From NCBI GenBank assembly GCA_035285595.1, contig JAYKGV010000042.1, forward strand, positions 5,639-69,638: a stretch of 64,000 nt of DNA, read 5' to 3'. Origin of the DNA: VGJW01 sp035285595. Its GTDB lineage: Bacteria > Cyanobacteriota > Sericytochromatia > S15B-MN24 > VGJW01. Below are positions 9,627 to 18,339 of the stretch, piece after piece. Under the pieces are notes generated by a model. It had not been told where the DNA came from. It was given only the letters and a program-made list of their open reading frames with translations, and did not search any database. Positions within the stretch are counted from its first letter, which is position 1. Each line of letters starts with the position of its first letter. The translations under genes were made by a program, and so were the position numbers.

Positions 9627-10040
9627 CTAGCTGCGCCCCCTGCCCGCCTTGCGCAACTGCCCTGACCAATCGGAGCCGAGCGACTTCAGGAAGCGATGCA
9701 CATCCAACACCTCGTCCTCGGTGATCGGCTGCATCGAGGCAAACCGCTCCTCTTCGCGAGCGTCGGTGAACACGGCCTTGGCCCGTGACAGGGGTCGCGC
9801 CGGGACCGTCGTACGGGGACGAGTCACGGTCGCTTGACTGTCCGCAGGCTCGCGCAGGTCATATTCGACGCCGACAATGGCGACCCCGGCCGGCTGATCG
9901 CACGCCGTGCAATGCACCTTGACCACCCAGTAATCTCGCTCTTCACGGATCAGGTGCACCCCTTCCGGCTGGAAGGTCTCGCTGCAATGCGCACAGCGCA
10001 ACTTGCGGAAATGGTCCTGCACCACGGCGAAGTTCTTCAT
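9627..10040 (-). CDS. Small zinc-ribbon protein
   Basis: 137 residues from the ATG at 10040; an upstream ATG at 10064 is possible but less likely. Two CxxC pairs, CAHC at about residues 16-19 and CTAC around 43-46, with an intervening RDYWVVKVH stretch, form a likely zinc ribbon in the N-terminal half. The C-terminal half is charged with a helical ITEDEVLDVHRFLKSL motif. It is widespread as an uncharacterised type; function unknown, perhaps nucleic-acid or protein binding. It stands alone between the cNMP-domain gene and rsmG. Confidence 0.75.
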   Translation of the reverse strand: MKNFAVVQDHFRKLRCAHCSETFQPEGVHLIREERDYWVVKVHCTACDQPAGVAIVGVEYDLREPADSQATVTRPRTTVPARPLSRAKAVFTDAREEERFASMQPITEDEVLDVHRFLKSLGSDWSGQLRKAGRGRS

Positions 10041-10123
10041 GGATGACCTCGTCCGGAGGCTCACCAGAGCCTCCCGGCATTATGCTACATACCCCCGTGC
10101 TACATTTTCCTATCGAAGTGATG

Positions 10124-10816
10124 TCAGCCGGAAATCCGCGTGGTCGGACGCTCGAAGGCCATCAGGATACGGTTGCCCGACTCGTGCGGCAGCGCAATTT
10201 CCTTTAGCGAGGCCAACACGAGTCCTGCCTCCCTCATCGTGTCTTTCGCGCGCTCCAGTTCTTCAGGCCCACGCGGTCCCTTCGAGACGATGAGGCGCCC
10301 ACCCGGTGCGACGCGCGGTCCGCACCAGCGCAACAGAAGAGAGAGGTCCTTGACGGCTCGGGCAACCACCAGACGGTAGGTCTCCCCCTCGAGGCAACGA
10401 TCGTCTTCGACTCTGCCCCAGACAGCCAGCGCCCGTTCCGACAGGCCCAGGGGCTCCAGAAACCCCTGCACGGCCTCGACTTTCTTACGGGTGGCATCCA
10501 GCAACACCCCACGCCAGCCCTCCAACACCAACAACATGGGAATGCCGGGCAAGCCACCGCCCGTGCCCACGTCGAGCAGCGTACCGGGACCCTGACGCCA
10601 CGAGTCCGGAACCAACGCCCAAAAAGCCAGCGCATCGAGGGCATGCTTGCGCAGAAATTCCTCAGGTCCTTCGAGGCGCGTCAGGTTCAGCCGTGTGTTG
10701 GCCTCCTCGAGAAGCATCCGGTAACGCGCCAGAAGTCGCCGTCGGCCGTCATCCAGCCCCAGACCCTCGCGCGTCAGCCAGGCCTCTTCCTCAGGCCCCC
10801 AAGGCAAATCGTTCAC
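10124..10816 (-). CDS. rsmG: 16S rRNA (guanine(527)-N7)-methyltransferase RsmG
   Basis: 230 residues from a GTG at 10816 whose GTGA overlaps the upstream lipoprotein stop. The SAM-binding motif LLDVGTGGGLPGIP and the following VLLDATRKKVEAV are diagnostic for RsmG/GidB, as is VVARAVKDL further on. The enzyme methylates G527 of 16S rRNA in the 530 loop. In many bacteria it sits near parA/parB or mnmG; here it instead follows a LolA-like lipoprotein. Cytoplasmic. Confidence 0.93.
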   Translation of the reverse strand: MNDLPWGPEEEAWLTREGLGLDDGRRRLLARYRMLLEEANTRLNLTRLEGPEEFLRKHALDALAFWALVPDSWRQGPGTLLDVGTGGGLPGIPMLLVLEGWRGVLLDATRKKVEAVQGFLEPLGLSERALAVWGRVEDDRCLEGETYRLVVARAVKDLSLLLRWCGPRVAPGGRLIVSKGPRGPEELERAKDTMREAGLVLASLKEIALPHESGNRILMAFERPTTRISG

Positions 10817-11592
10817 TGCAAGAGAAAGGCGCCGGGATCGACTTGGTTCAGGCGCACCTGTTCGATCGTCAGCTGATAGGTAAGCTGATTGCCCTCGTAG
10901 CACTCGCGGCTGTAGGGCATGCCTGTGCCCAAGTCCACGGCGTAGCGTTCGTGGGTCACCCGGGGAAGCGTCATGCGGCTGCGGAGCTCGATAAGCCCCA
11001 GGTTGCGCCCGGCCGCATTGGCTTGCCCCAGGTACTGGATCTGAGCCTGAGGATCCAGCAGCACCTGCATCATCCGAGGCAGTGCCGTATCGGTCATGCT
11101 GTCGCCACGAGCCGTACGGGTACGCTCGTCCGTCTCCGGCAGCGTCGTATTGACCCAGAAACCTGCGAACTTCGTCCGCACCTGAACCTGACCACTGCCG
11201 TCAACAATCATTTTCGTGCCCACCGTGCTGGCTTCCGTGGACTCCAGTACCTTGTACGCCGACTTGCCCGGCTTCTGAAACCACGTATCCAGCGAATAGC
11301 GGGAAGACTTGCCGTTCTGGATGTTGCGAATATAGGTCCGCAGGTTGGCCTTGATGAAGGTGATGCCTTGGTAGGTCTGTCCGATGCGCTGCCGAAGTTC
11401 TGCCGCTTGCCGGGCACCATCCACCGGACCTTGACCCGGTTGCTGGGGCATCGGCTGCAACAGCGGAGCCACCGGCGACTTCGTCATCACGGGCGAGGCA
11501 GTCTGACGACCACATCCCGCCAGCGCCGCAGCGGAAACGGCAGCGGCCAGGACCGAAATCCGGGAGAAGTCGCGGAGAACCAGAGCGTTCAT
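10813..11592 (-). CDS. LolA-like/outer-membrane-sorting-fold lipoprotein
   Basis: 259 residues. The signal peptide ends in lipobox AALAGC with Cys at 27. After a Pro/Gln-rich linker the body begins with a helix and alternates beta-strands: an RNIQNGKSSRYSLDTWFQKPGK segment is followed by 'KMIVDGSGQV' and later 'YAVDLGTGMPYSRECYEGNQLTYQ'. This order (helix, Lys-Pro turn, strand pairs, Leu-x-Asp) resembles the LolA/LolB/DUF1571 half-barrel that holds acyl chains. It overlaps the rsmG start by 4 nt. A role in lipid or lipoprotein handling at the outer membrane is inferred from fold resemblance only. Confidence 0.6.
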   Translation of the reverse strand: MNALVLRDFSRISVLAAAVSAAALAGCGRQTASPVMTKSPVAPLLQPMPQQPGQGPVDGARQAAELRQRIGQTYQGITFIKANLRTYIRNIQNGKSSRYSLDTWFQKPGKSAYKVLESTEASTVGTKMIVDGSGQVQVRTKFAGFWVNTTLPETDERTRTARGDSMTDTALPRMMQVLLDPQAQIQYLGQANAAGRNLGLIELRSRMTLPRVTHERYAVDLGTGMPYSRECYEGNQLTYQLTIEQVRLNQVDPGAFLLQ

Positions 11593-11711
11593 GGAATGAT
11601 TGTCGCCCGGAGTGTACGCGGATTTCTTAAGTCCGGGGAAAAAAATCCTGAATTTCCGTCCACAACCGTACCAAACAAAATGGGCTCTCTACGTATCGAA
11701 GGCCCTGAAAG

Positions 11712-11785
11712 TGGGCGATCACGGGCTCGAACCGTGGACCTCACGGATGTGAACCGTGCGCTCTGACCAACTGAGCTAATCGCCC
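11712..11785 (-). tRNA. tRNA-Val (CAC anticodon)
   Basis: A 74-nt cloverleaf on the minus strand. The acceptor GGGCGAT pairs with ATCGCCC, the D-arm is GCTC/GAGC, and the anticodon stem CACGG/CCGTG encloses loop TTCACAT, giving anticodon CAC for GUG codons. The T-arm is CACGG-TTCGAGC-CCGTG. The discriminator is A, and CCA is not encoded. It sits in a 250-bp gap between the lipoprotein/rsmG operon and the MshEN-C39 gene, all read in the same direction. Confidence 0.97.
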
Positions 11786-11846
11786 CGGAACTTCAGTTTC
11801 TACTCCGTCCGGCCCCGGCGTCAAGAGTCAGACGAGATTCCAGGCT

Positions 11847-13169
11847 TCAGCGGGAGGCCTCGATGGCGAGGCCGACATAGTTCTGGCCACCCACGAGGGG
11901 CATATCCTTCATGGTGGTCTCATGCCAGTGCTTCAGGAACTTTCGCTCGGAAAGCGTCTGATTGGGGCCATCGATCGAATCGTGGTAGACGATGGTTCCC
12001 TGGGCCTCATTGTAGCCCACCACGACGACGTAATGCGGGACCTCGAACTGCAGCATGCAGATCACGGGTTTTCCCGAGTCGACCGCAGTCTTGAGATAGT
12101 TGACCGAACCCTTCTTGTAGGCCTTGACTGAGAGCCCCTTCTTCTTCAGGTAATCGACAATGGTGCCTTGATTGGTTGCCAGATTAAAGAAGTTGGATTC
12201 ATTGACGACCTGTTGGTACGCGGGCGCAGTATCTCCCAGCCAGTAGTGCAGGACACTCGACATGGCCGCCTGGGCGCACGTGTTGTCCGGCGAGCCATCC
12301 CGCGTGACGGCGGCCTGATGGAACCACGGCACGTCCTTCACCGTACGGGTTCCATCGGCGAAGTCCTGGATCGCCTGGACGCCTGCGACAGTACGAACGT
12401 CGCGGACCATCGTACTGTAGGGAATCCGCGAACCCCGGAGATTGTCGACGGGATTGCCCTTGGCATCGACGGCCACGCCAGAGACATTCATGCCCGTGAG
12501 ACTCGCGCCGGTCCCGCAGCCATTCAGCGCCGCAGCACCGATGATGCCGATGAGAGAAGCTGCAACGAGTTTCCCCTGAATTCGCAGGGCTTCGAGCACC
12601 TGATTCTGCTTGACGAGCCCCGCTTCGACCAGGATTTCGCCAATCTGGCGCCTTGACAGGCGCTGCTCGGCCAAGGCCTGCTCCAGCTGGCCGCGGGTAA
12701 TGACCCGGGAGGCCACGAGAACCTCGCCAAGCACGAAGCGAACCGCCTTGGCCCCGTGCCGGGAGTGATCCTCCTGCCAGGTCAGGACAGCCTCAAGTTC
12801 GGTATCAGAAATCAATCCCAACCGGACCAAGACTTCGCCCAGTCGTTCGTTCGTCCGCTCCTGCTCGGCCAAAGCCTGTTCAAGCTGAGGCTTGCTGACT
12901 CTGCGCGCCTTGAGCAGCAGGTCACCCAGCTTGTAGCGGATGGCCACCCCTTGTTCAGCCGGAGTGAGATCGCCGACACCCTGATAAGCCAGGACGGCGT
13001 GAAGCTCCATTTCAGACAAGATGCCCAGACGCACCAGGACTTCGCCCAGGCGCTCATTGGTGGAACGCTGTTCGTCCAAGGCACGATCAAGGTCCCCGGC
13101 CGTGATGAACTGGCCAGAGACGAGGACTTCGCCCAGCAGGCGACGATCGGCGGTCATGACGGCACTCAT
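11847..13169 (-). CDS. Three MshEN domains - membrane segment - C39-like peptidase fusion
   Basis: 440 residues; the ATG at 13169 overlaps the upstream stop (ATGA). The N-terminal 200 residues contain six copies of the roughly 24-residue MshEN half-motif (RLGxxL...IxxxxLxxALxxQ) at about 10-34, 40-63, 80-103, 109-132, 146-169 and 175-198, i.e. three paired MshEN domains. MshEN pairs bind c-di-GMP in MshE and related GspE N-termini. A hydrophobic segment at 201-217 follows. Residues about 275-440 resemble Peptidase_C39_2: Cys298 in DNTCAQAAMSSVLHYW, His379 in VPHYVVVVGYN and Asp397 in YHDSIDG form a plausible triad. Predicted topology is cytoplasmic sensor, one membrane span, periplasmic protease or transferase. 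The fusion is unfamiliar to me. Confidence 0.85.
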   Translation of the reverse strand: MSAVMTADRRLLGEVLVSGQFITAGDLDRALDEQRSTNERLGEVLVRLGILSEMELHAVLAYQGVGDLTPAEQGVAIRYKLGDLLLKARRVSKPQLEQALAEQERTNERLGEVLVRLGLISDTELEAVLTWQEDHSRHGAKAVRFVLGEVLVASRVITRGQLEQALAEQRLSRRQIGEILVEAGLVKQNQVLEALRIQGKLVAASLIGIIGAAALNGCGTGASLTGMNVSGVAVDAKGNPVDNLRGSRIPYSTMVRDVRTVAGVQAIQDFADGTRTVKDVPWFHQAAVTRDGSPDNTCAQAAMSSVLHYWLGDTAPAYQQVVNESNFFNLATNQGTIVDYLKKKGLSVKAYKKGSVNYLKTAVDSGKPVICMLQFEVPHYVVVVGYNEAQGTIVYHDSIDGPNQTLSERKFLKHWHETTMKDMPLVGGQNYVGLAIEASR

Positions 13170-14284
13170 GGGGAATCGGGACCTCCGGCGGGCAACGTTG
13201 GCAATGTGGTAGTGGCCTCCCCGGGGAGGGCCTTCCACTCGAGACGCACAAGCGCCTGCTGGCTGGTCATGCGATCCATACCCAACAGGAGCGAAAGCGG
13301 CGCGGCAGCCCCCCCGCACCAGGCGGGGGCCTCGAGCTCGGATGGAGAACTGGCTGCTCGACCCAGATCCGCCCATCGCCCGGCGGACCATCGAGCCAGA
13401 CCGATGGCGGCAGGCGCCAAATCACCCGCCGCAGTCGCATAGGCAAGGGCCAAGCTGTCACTGGCACCCTGAGTTAGGGCAGGAGACCAGGCCGGCCCAG
13501 CCAACGGCACGCGTACCGGCGACGACCATCCCCCTTGATCGAGCACGGTGGCGGTCAAGGCCTTGCGCTGATGCCCAAGCACCAGAAGCCGCTCACCCAC
13601 GGCCGCGACAGCGGGATCCCCGTGCTGCGCCAACACCATCTTGCCTCGAGGAAACGTCAGTCCATCTCCGGAAGTCGAGACCGTCACGCCCTCCGGTCCC
13701 TGCCACGCCAGGACCCACTTGTCGCCAAACCGGGCCACGGCCGGAGCACGATGAGGGCCGGGGCCGAGTTCGAGGCGTACGGGCTCGCTCCAGCGTCCCT
13801 CGCGCAGAGAAGTCCGGTACAGAGCATACTGCGCGAGCCAACGATTGGAGGAGAAGACGCACTCAAGGCCCTGGGCCGAGGCAAAGAGGACAGGCTCGAC
13901 ATCCGTAAGGGCCCCTGCGGTGGCCGGGCGGAAGGGTGCCCAGGTCCGACCGTCTGTGCTGGACGACCAGTAGAGATGGCGCTGGCCAGGACGATCCGAC
14001 GCCACCATCGCGACGTGACTGCCGTCCTCGCGACGGAGCCAGGAGGCCTCACCGACGGGCGCACCCACGAGCCGCTGAAACTGGCCACCGAAGGCCACCT
14101 GCAAGTCAGGCGTGGCGGGAAGCGCTGGACCGGCTCCCGTTACCGCCCCCGACGCCACGCCGCATCCCGGGACTCCCAGGAGTACGGCGACAAGCAAGGC
14201 ACCACGAGACGGACCATGCGTCACGTCGCGCCCACCCATGCGGCGAAGGCCTGGGATAGGGTAGTTTGCGAACCGTGGCTTCAC
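13166..14284 (-). CDS. Sialidase/BNR-like propeller lipoprotein
   Basis: 372 residues from a GTG at 14284; an ATG at 14239 is an equally good start. A hydrophobic stretch ends in GVPGC, a poor but possible lipobox. The body contains repeated Asp-box-like turns (STDGRTW, TSGDGLTF) and strand patterns of a beta-propeller with short aromatic blades, as in exo-alpha-sialidase-like and BNR proteins, but the catalytic Arg triad of true sialidases is not evident. It is translationally coupled to the downstream MshEN-C39 gene, so it may be its periplasmic partner or substrate. Confidence 0.6.
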   Translation of the reverse strand: MKPRFANYPIPGLRRMGGRDVTHGPSRGALLVAVLLGVPGCGVASGAVTGAGPALPATPDLQVAFGGQFQRLVGAPVGEASWLRREDGSHVAMVASDRPGQRHLYWSSSTDGRTWAPFRPATAGALTDVEPVLFASAQGLECVFSSNRWLAQYALYRTSLREGRWSEPVRLELGPGPHRAPAVARFGDKWVLAWQGPEGVTVSTSGDGLTFPRGKMVLAQHGDPAVAAVGERLLVLGHQRKALTATVLDQGGWSSPVRVPLAGPAWSPALTQGASDSLALAYATAAGDLAPAAIGLARWSAGRWADLGRAASSPSELEAPAWCGGAAAPLSLLLGMDRMTSQQALVRLEWKALPGEATTTLPTLPAGGPDSP

Positions 14285-14352
14285 GTTTGGAGACCTGCTC
14301 TCCTTATCGGGGGAGAAGTCTCGGGACTTGCTAAAGAACGGGTCAAGAGAAG

Positions 14353-15378
14353 ATGAAGGAACCTACCCTCGCCTCCATGAAGGAGGCCGGTATCATCGAT
14401 GCGCTTGCTCGTCATCTGGATGGAACCGGCATGCCCCAAGGATGGACCGGTATCGGGGACGATGCCGCCGTCACGGCCGTGCCGGCCGGTGAACGCACGC
14501 TCACCACCGTGGACGTGCTGGTCGAGGATGTCCATTTCCGACGCGCCAGCAGTTCGGCGGCGGACATCGCTTGGAAGGCAATGGCCGTGAACGTGTCGGA
14601 CATCAGGGCCATGGGTGGAAAGCCCCTCTGGGCCGTGCTAGGCCTGTCCCTCCCGTCCGACCTCGAGGCCGGCTGGTGCGAGGCATTCGCCGCTGGCCTC
14701 GGGACGGCGAGCCGCCACTTCGGGTTGCCCGTCGTCGGCGGGGACACGACCCGCAGTCCGGGCCCCATCGTGGTCTCCTTGACCCTGGTCGGCAGCACTT
14801 CCCGCCCCATGCTGCGCAGTACCGCACGTCCCGGTGACCGCATCGTCGCCTCCGGTGCCTTCGGCTGGGCAGCCGCGGGCCTCTGGTGCCTGGAGCATCC
14901 CGAGTCCCGGATCCCGGAAGCCCTGCGGCGAAGGGCCGAGAGCGCCCAGCGCCGGCCAGAGCCCGCGACGCTTCCGCCCTTCATGGTCGACCTGCCCCAC
15001 TTGGCCCTGATGGATGATTCGGATGGCCTCTCGGCCTCCCTCGTCACGCTTGCGGAAGCTTCGGGCGTGGCGCTCGTGGCCCGTGACGAAGCCTTGGACG
15101 GAGACCGGGATCTGGAGACCCTGGCCGCCCATGCCGGGGTGCCGGTACGGACCTGGCAGCTCGGGGGCGGCGAGGACTACGGACTCGTGGCCTGTGTGCC
15201 ACCGGGCAGCAGCCTGCCGCCCGGCTGGCGGGACCTTGGGCAGGTCGAGGCAGGTAGAGGGGCATGGCTGGCCTCCGCGGAGGGACGGCGCCGCCTCAGG
15301 TTCCGGGGCTGGGACCACTTCCCGACGGATCACCCGCGGCCGCGTCATTCCGGGGACCGGGACCGAAGCGCACCCTGA
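14353..15378 (+). CDS. thiL: Thiamine-monophosphate kinase
   Basis: 341 residues. The motifs of the ThiL/PurM superfamily are present: the DDAA metal/ATP site in GIGDDAAV (about 35-42), VDVLVEDVHF, the KAMAVNVSDIRAMGG block, PVVGGDTTRS and the later MDDSDGLSASL and GGGEDYGL blocks. It phosphorylates thiamine phosphate to thiamine pyrophosphate. The C-terminus is extended by a charged tail (about 20 residues). It stands apart from other thiamine genes; no TPP riboswitch is visible in the short leader. Confidence 0.93.
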   Translation: MKEPTLASMKEAGIIDALARHLDGTGMPQGWTGIGDDAAVTAVPAGERTLTTVDVLVEDVHFRRASSSAADIAWKAMAVNVSDIRAMGGKPLWAVLGLSLPSDLEAGWCEAFAAGLGTASRHFGLPVVGGDTTRSPGPIVVSLTLVGSTSRPMLRSTARPGDRIVASGAFGWAAAGLWCLEHPESRIPEALRRRAESAQRRPEPATLPPFMVDLPHLALMDDSDGLSASLVTLAEASGVALVARDEALDGDRDLETLAAHAGVPVRTWQLGGGEDYGLVACVPPGSSLPPGWRDLGQVEAGRGAWLASAEGRRRLRFRGWDHFPTDHPRPRHSGDRDRSAP

Positions 15379-15523
15379 GAAGACACTCCCCGGAAGCATT
15401 CAGCTGCTCCCCCACGACGTAGAGCTCCAGCTGACGCAGGACAGCCTCGAGGGTAAGGGCCCGATCGGAAAAGGTCCGGCGCATGAGTACCTCGTCGTTG
15501 CGGTGGACCTCAGCCTCGATCAT
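15296..15523 (-). CDS. Possible small ORF antisense to the thiL 3' end
   Basis: A 75-residue reading frame starting at an ATG at 15523 (an upstream ATG at 15619 gives 107 residues). The first two-thirds look protein-like (EVHRNDEVLMRR, TLEAVLRQLELYV, CLLRVRF), while the end overlapping thiL is low-complexity Gly/Pro/Ser. There is no clear ribosome site. It fills the otherwise empty 264-bp gap between thiL and rny. It may be a real short gene or chance. Confidence 0.3.
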   Translation of the reverse strand: MIEAEVHRNDEVLMRRTFSDRALTLEAVLRQLELYVVGEQLNASGECLLRVRFGPGPRNDAAAGDPSGSGPSPGT

Positions 15524-15642
15524 GGGGTCATCGTGAGCCGCCCTGCACATGCCCGCCATGTCCGAGGCGCACAGGGAGCGCGTGTTATGATGACCATCCG
15601 GACGGCTTGCCCGCGCCACGTCTTGTCCCTGGATCCGCTGCA

Positions 15643-17160
15643 GTGTCCTCCACCCTGTACCTCATCGTATCCGCAGGTTCCTTGTTGGGAGCCGCGGCCG
15701 CAGTGGTATGGGGACAAGCCAAGGTGAACGACGCGCGTACCCGGCTGGTCCTGATGCAGCAGGAAGCCGAAAACAAGTTGTCGCTGGCCCGTCGGGACCA
15801 CGAAGCGATGCTGCAGCGTCAAGATGCTGCCCTCGAGGCTGCCCGCGCCCAAGCGAGGCTTGAAGCTCGAGACGAAGCCGAGCACGTGGCGCAGGCGGAT
15901 CGTGAGGTCCTGAATCGGGACTGGCAGGCGCTGCGTGAGGAAAGGGCCCGCGTGGAACACCGCGAGCGTGATCTCGCGGACCGGGAAGTTGCCCTGAGTC
16001 GCCTGCATGGACAAGTCGAGGAACGCCTCGCGGAAGTGGCCGGTCTCTCACGGGAACATGCGCGCGAACAATTGCTCGCACGCTTGGAGGAAAGTCTGCA
16101 GAGGGAACGCGCCGAACGGATTGCCCGAGCCGAACAGGACCTGAAAGACCAAATGGCGACCAAGGCACGCGACATCGTCACGACCGCCATCCAGCGCACC
16201 GCGGTCGACCACTGCATCGAGCGGACCGTTTCGGTCGTGCCTCTGCCCTCAGAGGACATCAAAGGGCGCATCATCGGCAGGGAAGGTCGCAACATCCGGG
16301 CCATCGAACATGCCACCGGCATCGACCTGATCATCGACGACACTCCCGAAGCCATCGTGCTGTCTTCCTTCGACCCGGTACGCCGCGAGGTCGCCCGCCT
16401 CGCGCTGGAACGCATGATTGCCGATGGCCGATTCCATCCCAGTCGGATCGAGGAACAGGTCGCCAAGGCCCGGGAAGAGGTCGAGGAAGGCATGCGGACA
16501 GAGGGGGAGAAAGCTCTCGTCGATTTGGGAATCGTGGGGGTCCACCCCGAGTTGGTTCGCACCCTCGGTCGCTTGCGGTATCGCACGAGCTACGGTCAGA
16601 ACGTGCTCGCCCACGCTCGCGAGGTCGCTCACGTCGCCGCAGCCCTTGCGGCCGAGGTGGGCGCCGACGTTGAAACGACCAAACGAGCCGGCTTGTTCCA
16701 TGACCTGGGCAAAGCCATATCGCATGAACAGGAAGGGGCCCACGCATTGCTCGGGGCAGACCTTGCCGCCCGTCATGGCGAGACGGAGGCCGTCGTCCAT
16801 GCCATCCGGGCGCACCACCACGACGTGGATCCCCGTTCGGTAGAAGCCGTGCTCGTCCAAGTCGCAGACGCGGTGTCTGCGGCTCGTCCCGGGGCGCGGC
16901 GCGAGAACGTCGACATTTACCTCAAGCGCATGGAAGGCCTCGAAGCCATCGCCCGTTCCTTCGAAGGGGTCGAGAAGGTGTTCGCCGTCCAGGCGGGCCG
17001 CGAGGTGCGCGTCGTCGTCGCCCCGGACCAGGTGGACGATGTGCTGGCGGCCCGCCTGGCGCGTGACATCGCGCGAAGAATCGAAGACGAGCTTCAGTAT
17101 CCCGGACAGATCAAGGTGATCGTCATCCGGGAGACCCGCAGTACCGAGCATGCCCGCTGA
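15643..17160 (+). CDS. rny: Ribonuclease Y
   Basis: 505 residues from a GTG at 15643. The layout is canonical: an N-terminal membrane helix (about 3-23), a long charged coiled coil (30-180), a KH domain with GREG at about 212-215 in the DIKGRIIGREGRN context, an HD domain with the HD pair near residue 350 in LFHDLGKA, and the C-terminal Y-family domain. It is the membrane-bound endoribonuclease that initiates mRNA decay. ymdB overlaps its end by 11 nt and spoVS follows, the same order as in Bacillus subtilis. The GTG start lacks a strong Shine-Dalgarno site. Confidence 0.96.
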   Translation: MSSTLYLIVSAGSLLGAAAAVVWGQAKVNDARTRLVLMQQEAENKLSLARRDHEAMLQRQDAALEAARAQARLEARDEAEHVAQADREVLNRDWQALREERARVEHRERDLADREVALSRLHGQVEERLAEVAGLSREHAREQLLARLEESLQRERAERIARAEQDLKDQMATKARDIVTTAIQRTAVDHCIERTVSVVPLPSEDIKGRIIGREGRNIRAIEHATGIDLIIDDTPEAIVLSSFDPVRREVARLALERMIADGRFHPSRIEEQVAKAREEVEEGMRTEGEKALVDLGIVGVHPELVRTLGRLRYRTSYGQNVLAHAREVAHVAAALAAEVGADVETTKRAGLFHDLGKAISHEQEGAHALLGADLAARHGETEAVVHAIRAHHHDVDPRSVEAVLVQVADAVSAARPGARRENVDIYLKRMEGLEAIARSFEGVEKVFAVQAGREVRVVVAPDQVDDVLAARLARDIARRIEDELQYPGQIKVIVIRETRSTEHAR

Positions 17161-17941
17161 ATCCGTCGGTGTCCTGATCCTGGGGGATGTGGTCGGCAGC
17201 CCCGGCATTGCCGCGGCGGCCGCAGGCATTCGGCGTGTCAAGGCCGATTGGCCCGTCGACTTGGTCGTGGCCAATGGCGAGAACGCCGATCGAGGATTCG
17301 GCCTGACGACCCGCAGCTACCACGCACTCAAGGACGCGGGCGTCGATCTCATCACGCTGGGCAACCACGCCTGGGACAAGCGAGAGATCTTCGAGTTCGT
17401 CGACCATTGCGAGGATCTGGTCCGCCCGGCCAACTATCCGCCCGGAACGCCGGGAAGAACCCGAACCCTGGCCACCGTGCGCGGCGTCAGGCTGGGTTTG
17501 TTCCAGCTTCAGGGCCGGGCCTTCATGGGACTTTCCGACTGTCCCTTCCGGGCTGCGGATCGGGAAATTGCAGCGCTCGAAGACGAGGATGCCGACCTCA
17601 TTCTCGTGGACGTCCACGCGGAAGCCTCGGCCGAGAAGCAAGCTCTGGCAAGGCACATGGATGGTCGCGTGACCGCCGTGACAGGAAGCCACACCCACGT
17701 CCAGACGGCCGACGAGCGTATCTTTCCATCGGGAACAGGGTACATGGGCGATGTTGGCATGACCGGTCCCTGGGACTCCGTGGTGGGCATGCGGCCCGAG
17801 CAGTCGCTGCGGCGAATGCGAGAGCAACTGCCCGTGAAGTTCGAGGTAGCGGACGGGCCGACTGTCTTCTGTGCCGCTTGGCTCCAGTTGGATCCGGCGT
17901 CCGGCAGGACACTGCGGATTGAACGCATCCAGCATCGCTGA
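17150..17941 (+). CDS. ymdB: YmdB-family metallophosphoesterase (2',3'-cyclic nucleotide phosphodiesterase type)
   Basis: 263 residues, full length. Metal-binding motifs are visible: ILGDVVGSPG at the N-terminus, NGENADRGFGLT, the GNHAWDKREIFEF block, VDVHAEASAEK and the GSHTHVQTADER histidine pair, followed by YMGDVGMTGP. YmdB hydrolyses 2',3'-cyclic nucleotides and influences biofilm and motility decisions in B. subtilis. It starts inside the end of rny, so the two are translationally linked and probably act together in RNA-related signalling. Confidence 0.94.
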   Translation: MPAESVGVLILGDVVGSPGIAAAAAGIRRVKADWPVDLVVANGENADRGFGLTTRSYHALKDAGVDLITLGNHAWDKREIFEFVDHCEDLVRPANYPPGTPGRTRTLATVRGVRLGLFQLQGRAFMGLSDCPFRAADREIAALEDEDADLILVDVHAEASAEKQALARHMDGRVTAVTGSHTHVQTADERIFPSGTGYMGDVGMTGPWDSVVGMRPEQSLRRMREQLPVKFEVADGPTVFCAAWLQLDPASGRTLRIERIQHR

Positions 17942-17967
17942 ACACATCGCACGAACAGGATCCTCCG

Positions 17968-18234
17968 GTGGACGTCAACGTCTTCAAGGTTTCGGCGAAG
18001 TCGAACCCCTCCTCGGTCGCCGGTGCCCTCGCGGGCGCCCTGCGGGAGCGTGGCCGGGCCGAGATGCAAGCCATCGGTGCCGGCGCCATCAACCAGGCCG
18101 TCAAGGCCATCGCCATCGCCCGCGGGTACGTGGCGCCCGCAGGCATGGACCTGGTATGCATCCCCGGTTTCATCGACATCACGATCGAAGGCGAAGAACG
18201 CACCGCCATCAAATTCCTGATCGAGCCCCGCTAG
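17968..18234 (+). CDS. spoVS: Stage V sporulation protein S (SpoVS)
   Basis: 88 residues from a GTG, matching the usual 86-90. The conserved core VSAKSNPSSVAGALAGAL, AIGAGAINQAVKAIAIARGY and the end DITIEGEERTAIKFLIEPR are all present. SpoVS is an Alba-like small protein that is not confined to spore formers. It is third in the rny-ymdB-spoVS set, with a 26-bp gap. A GC-rich inverted repeat follows. Confidence 0.95.
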   Translation: MDVNVFKVSAKSNPSSVAGALAGALRERGRAEMQAIGAGAINQAVKAIAIARGYVAPAGMDLVCIPGFIDITIEGEERTAIKFLIEPR

Positions 18235-18251
18235 CTCCCGGCCGTCGAGTG

Positions 18252-18283
18252 GCCGATCGTTGACCGGGGCCCGGCCGATCGGC
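18252..18283 (+). terminator. GC-rich hairpin between spoVS and hpf
   Basis: An 8-bp perfect stem (GCCGATCG / CGATCGGC) with a 16-nt loop lies 18 bp after the spoVS stop. A C/T-rich tract follows but no run of T, so it may be a weak or Rho-assisted terminator, or an attenuator or RNA-processing site separating the rny operon from hpf. Confidence 0.4.
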
Positions 18284-18339
18284 ATTCTTCCGAACAGATC
18301 CCCCTTCCCTTCCCCACACCCCCCGCGAGGAACTCCCCG

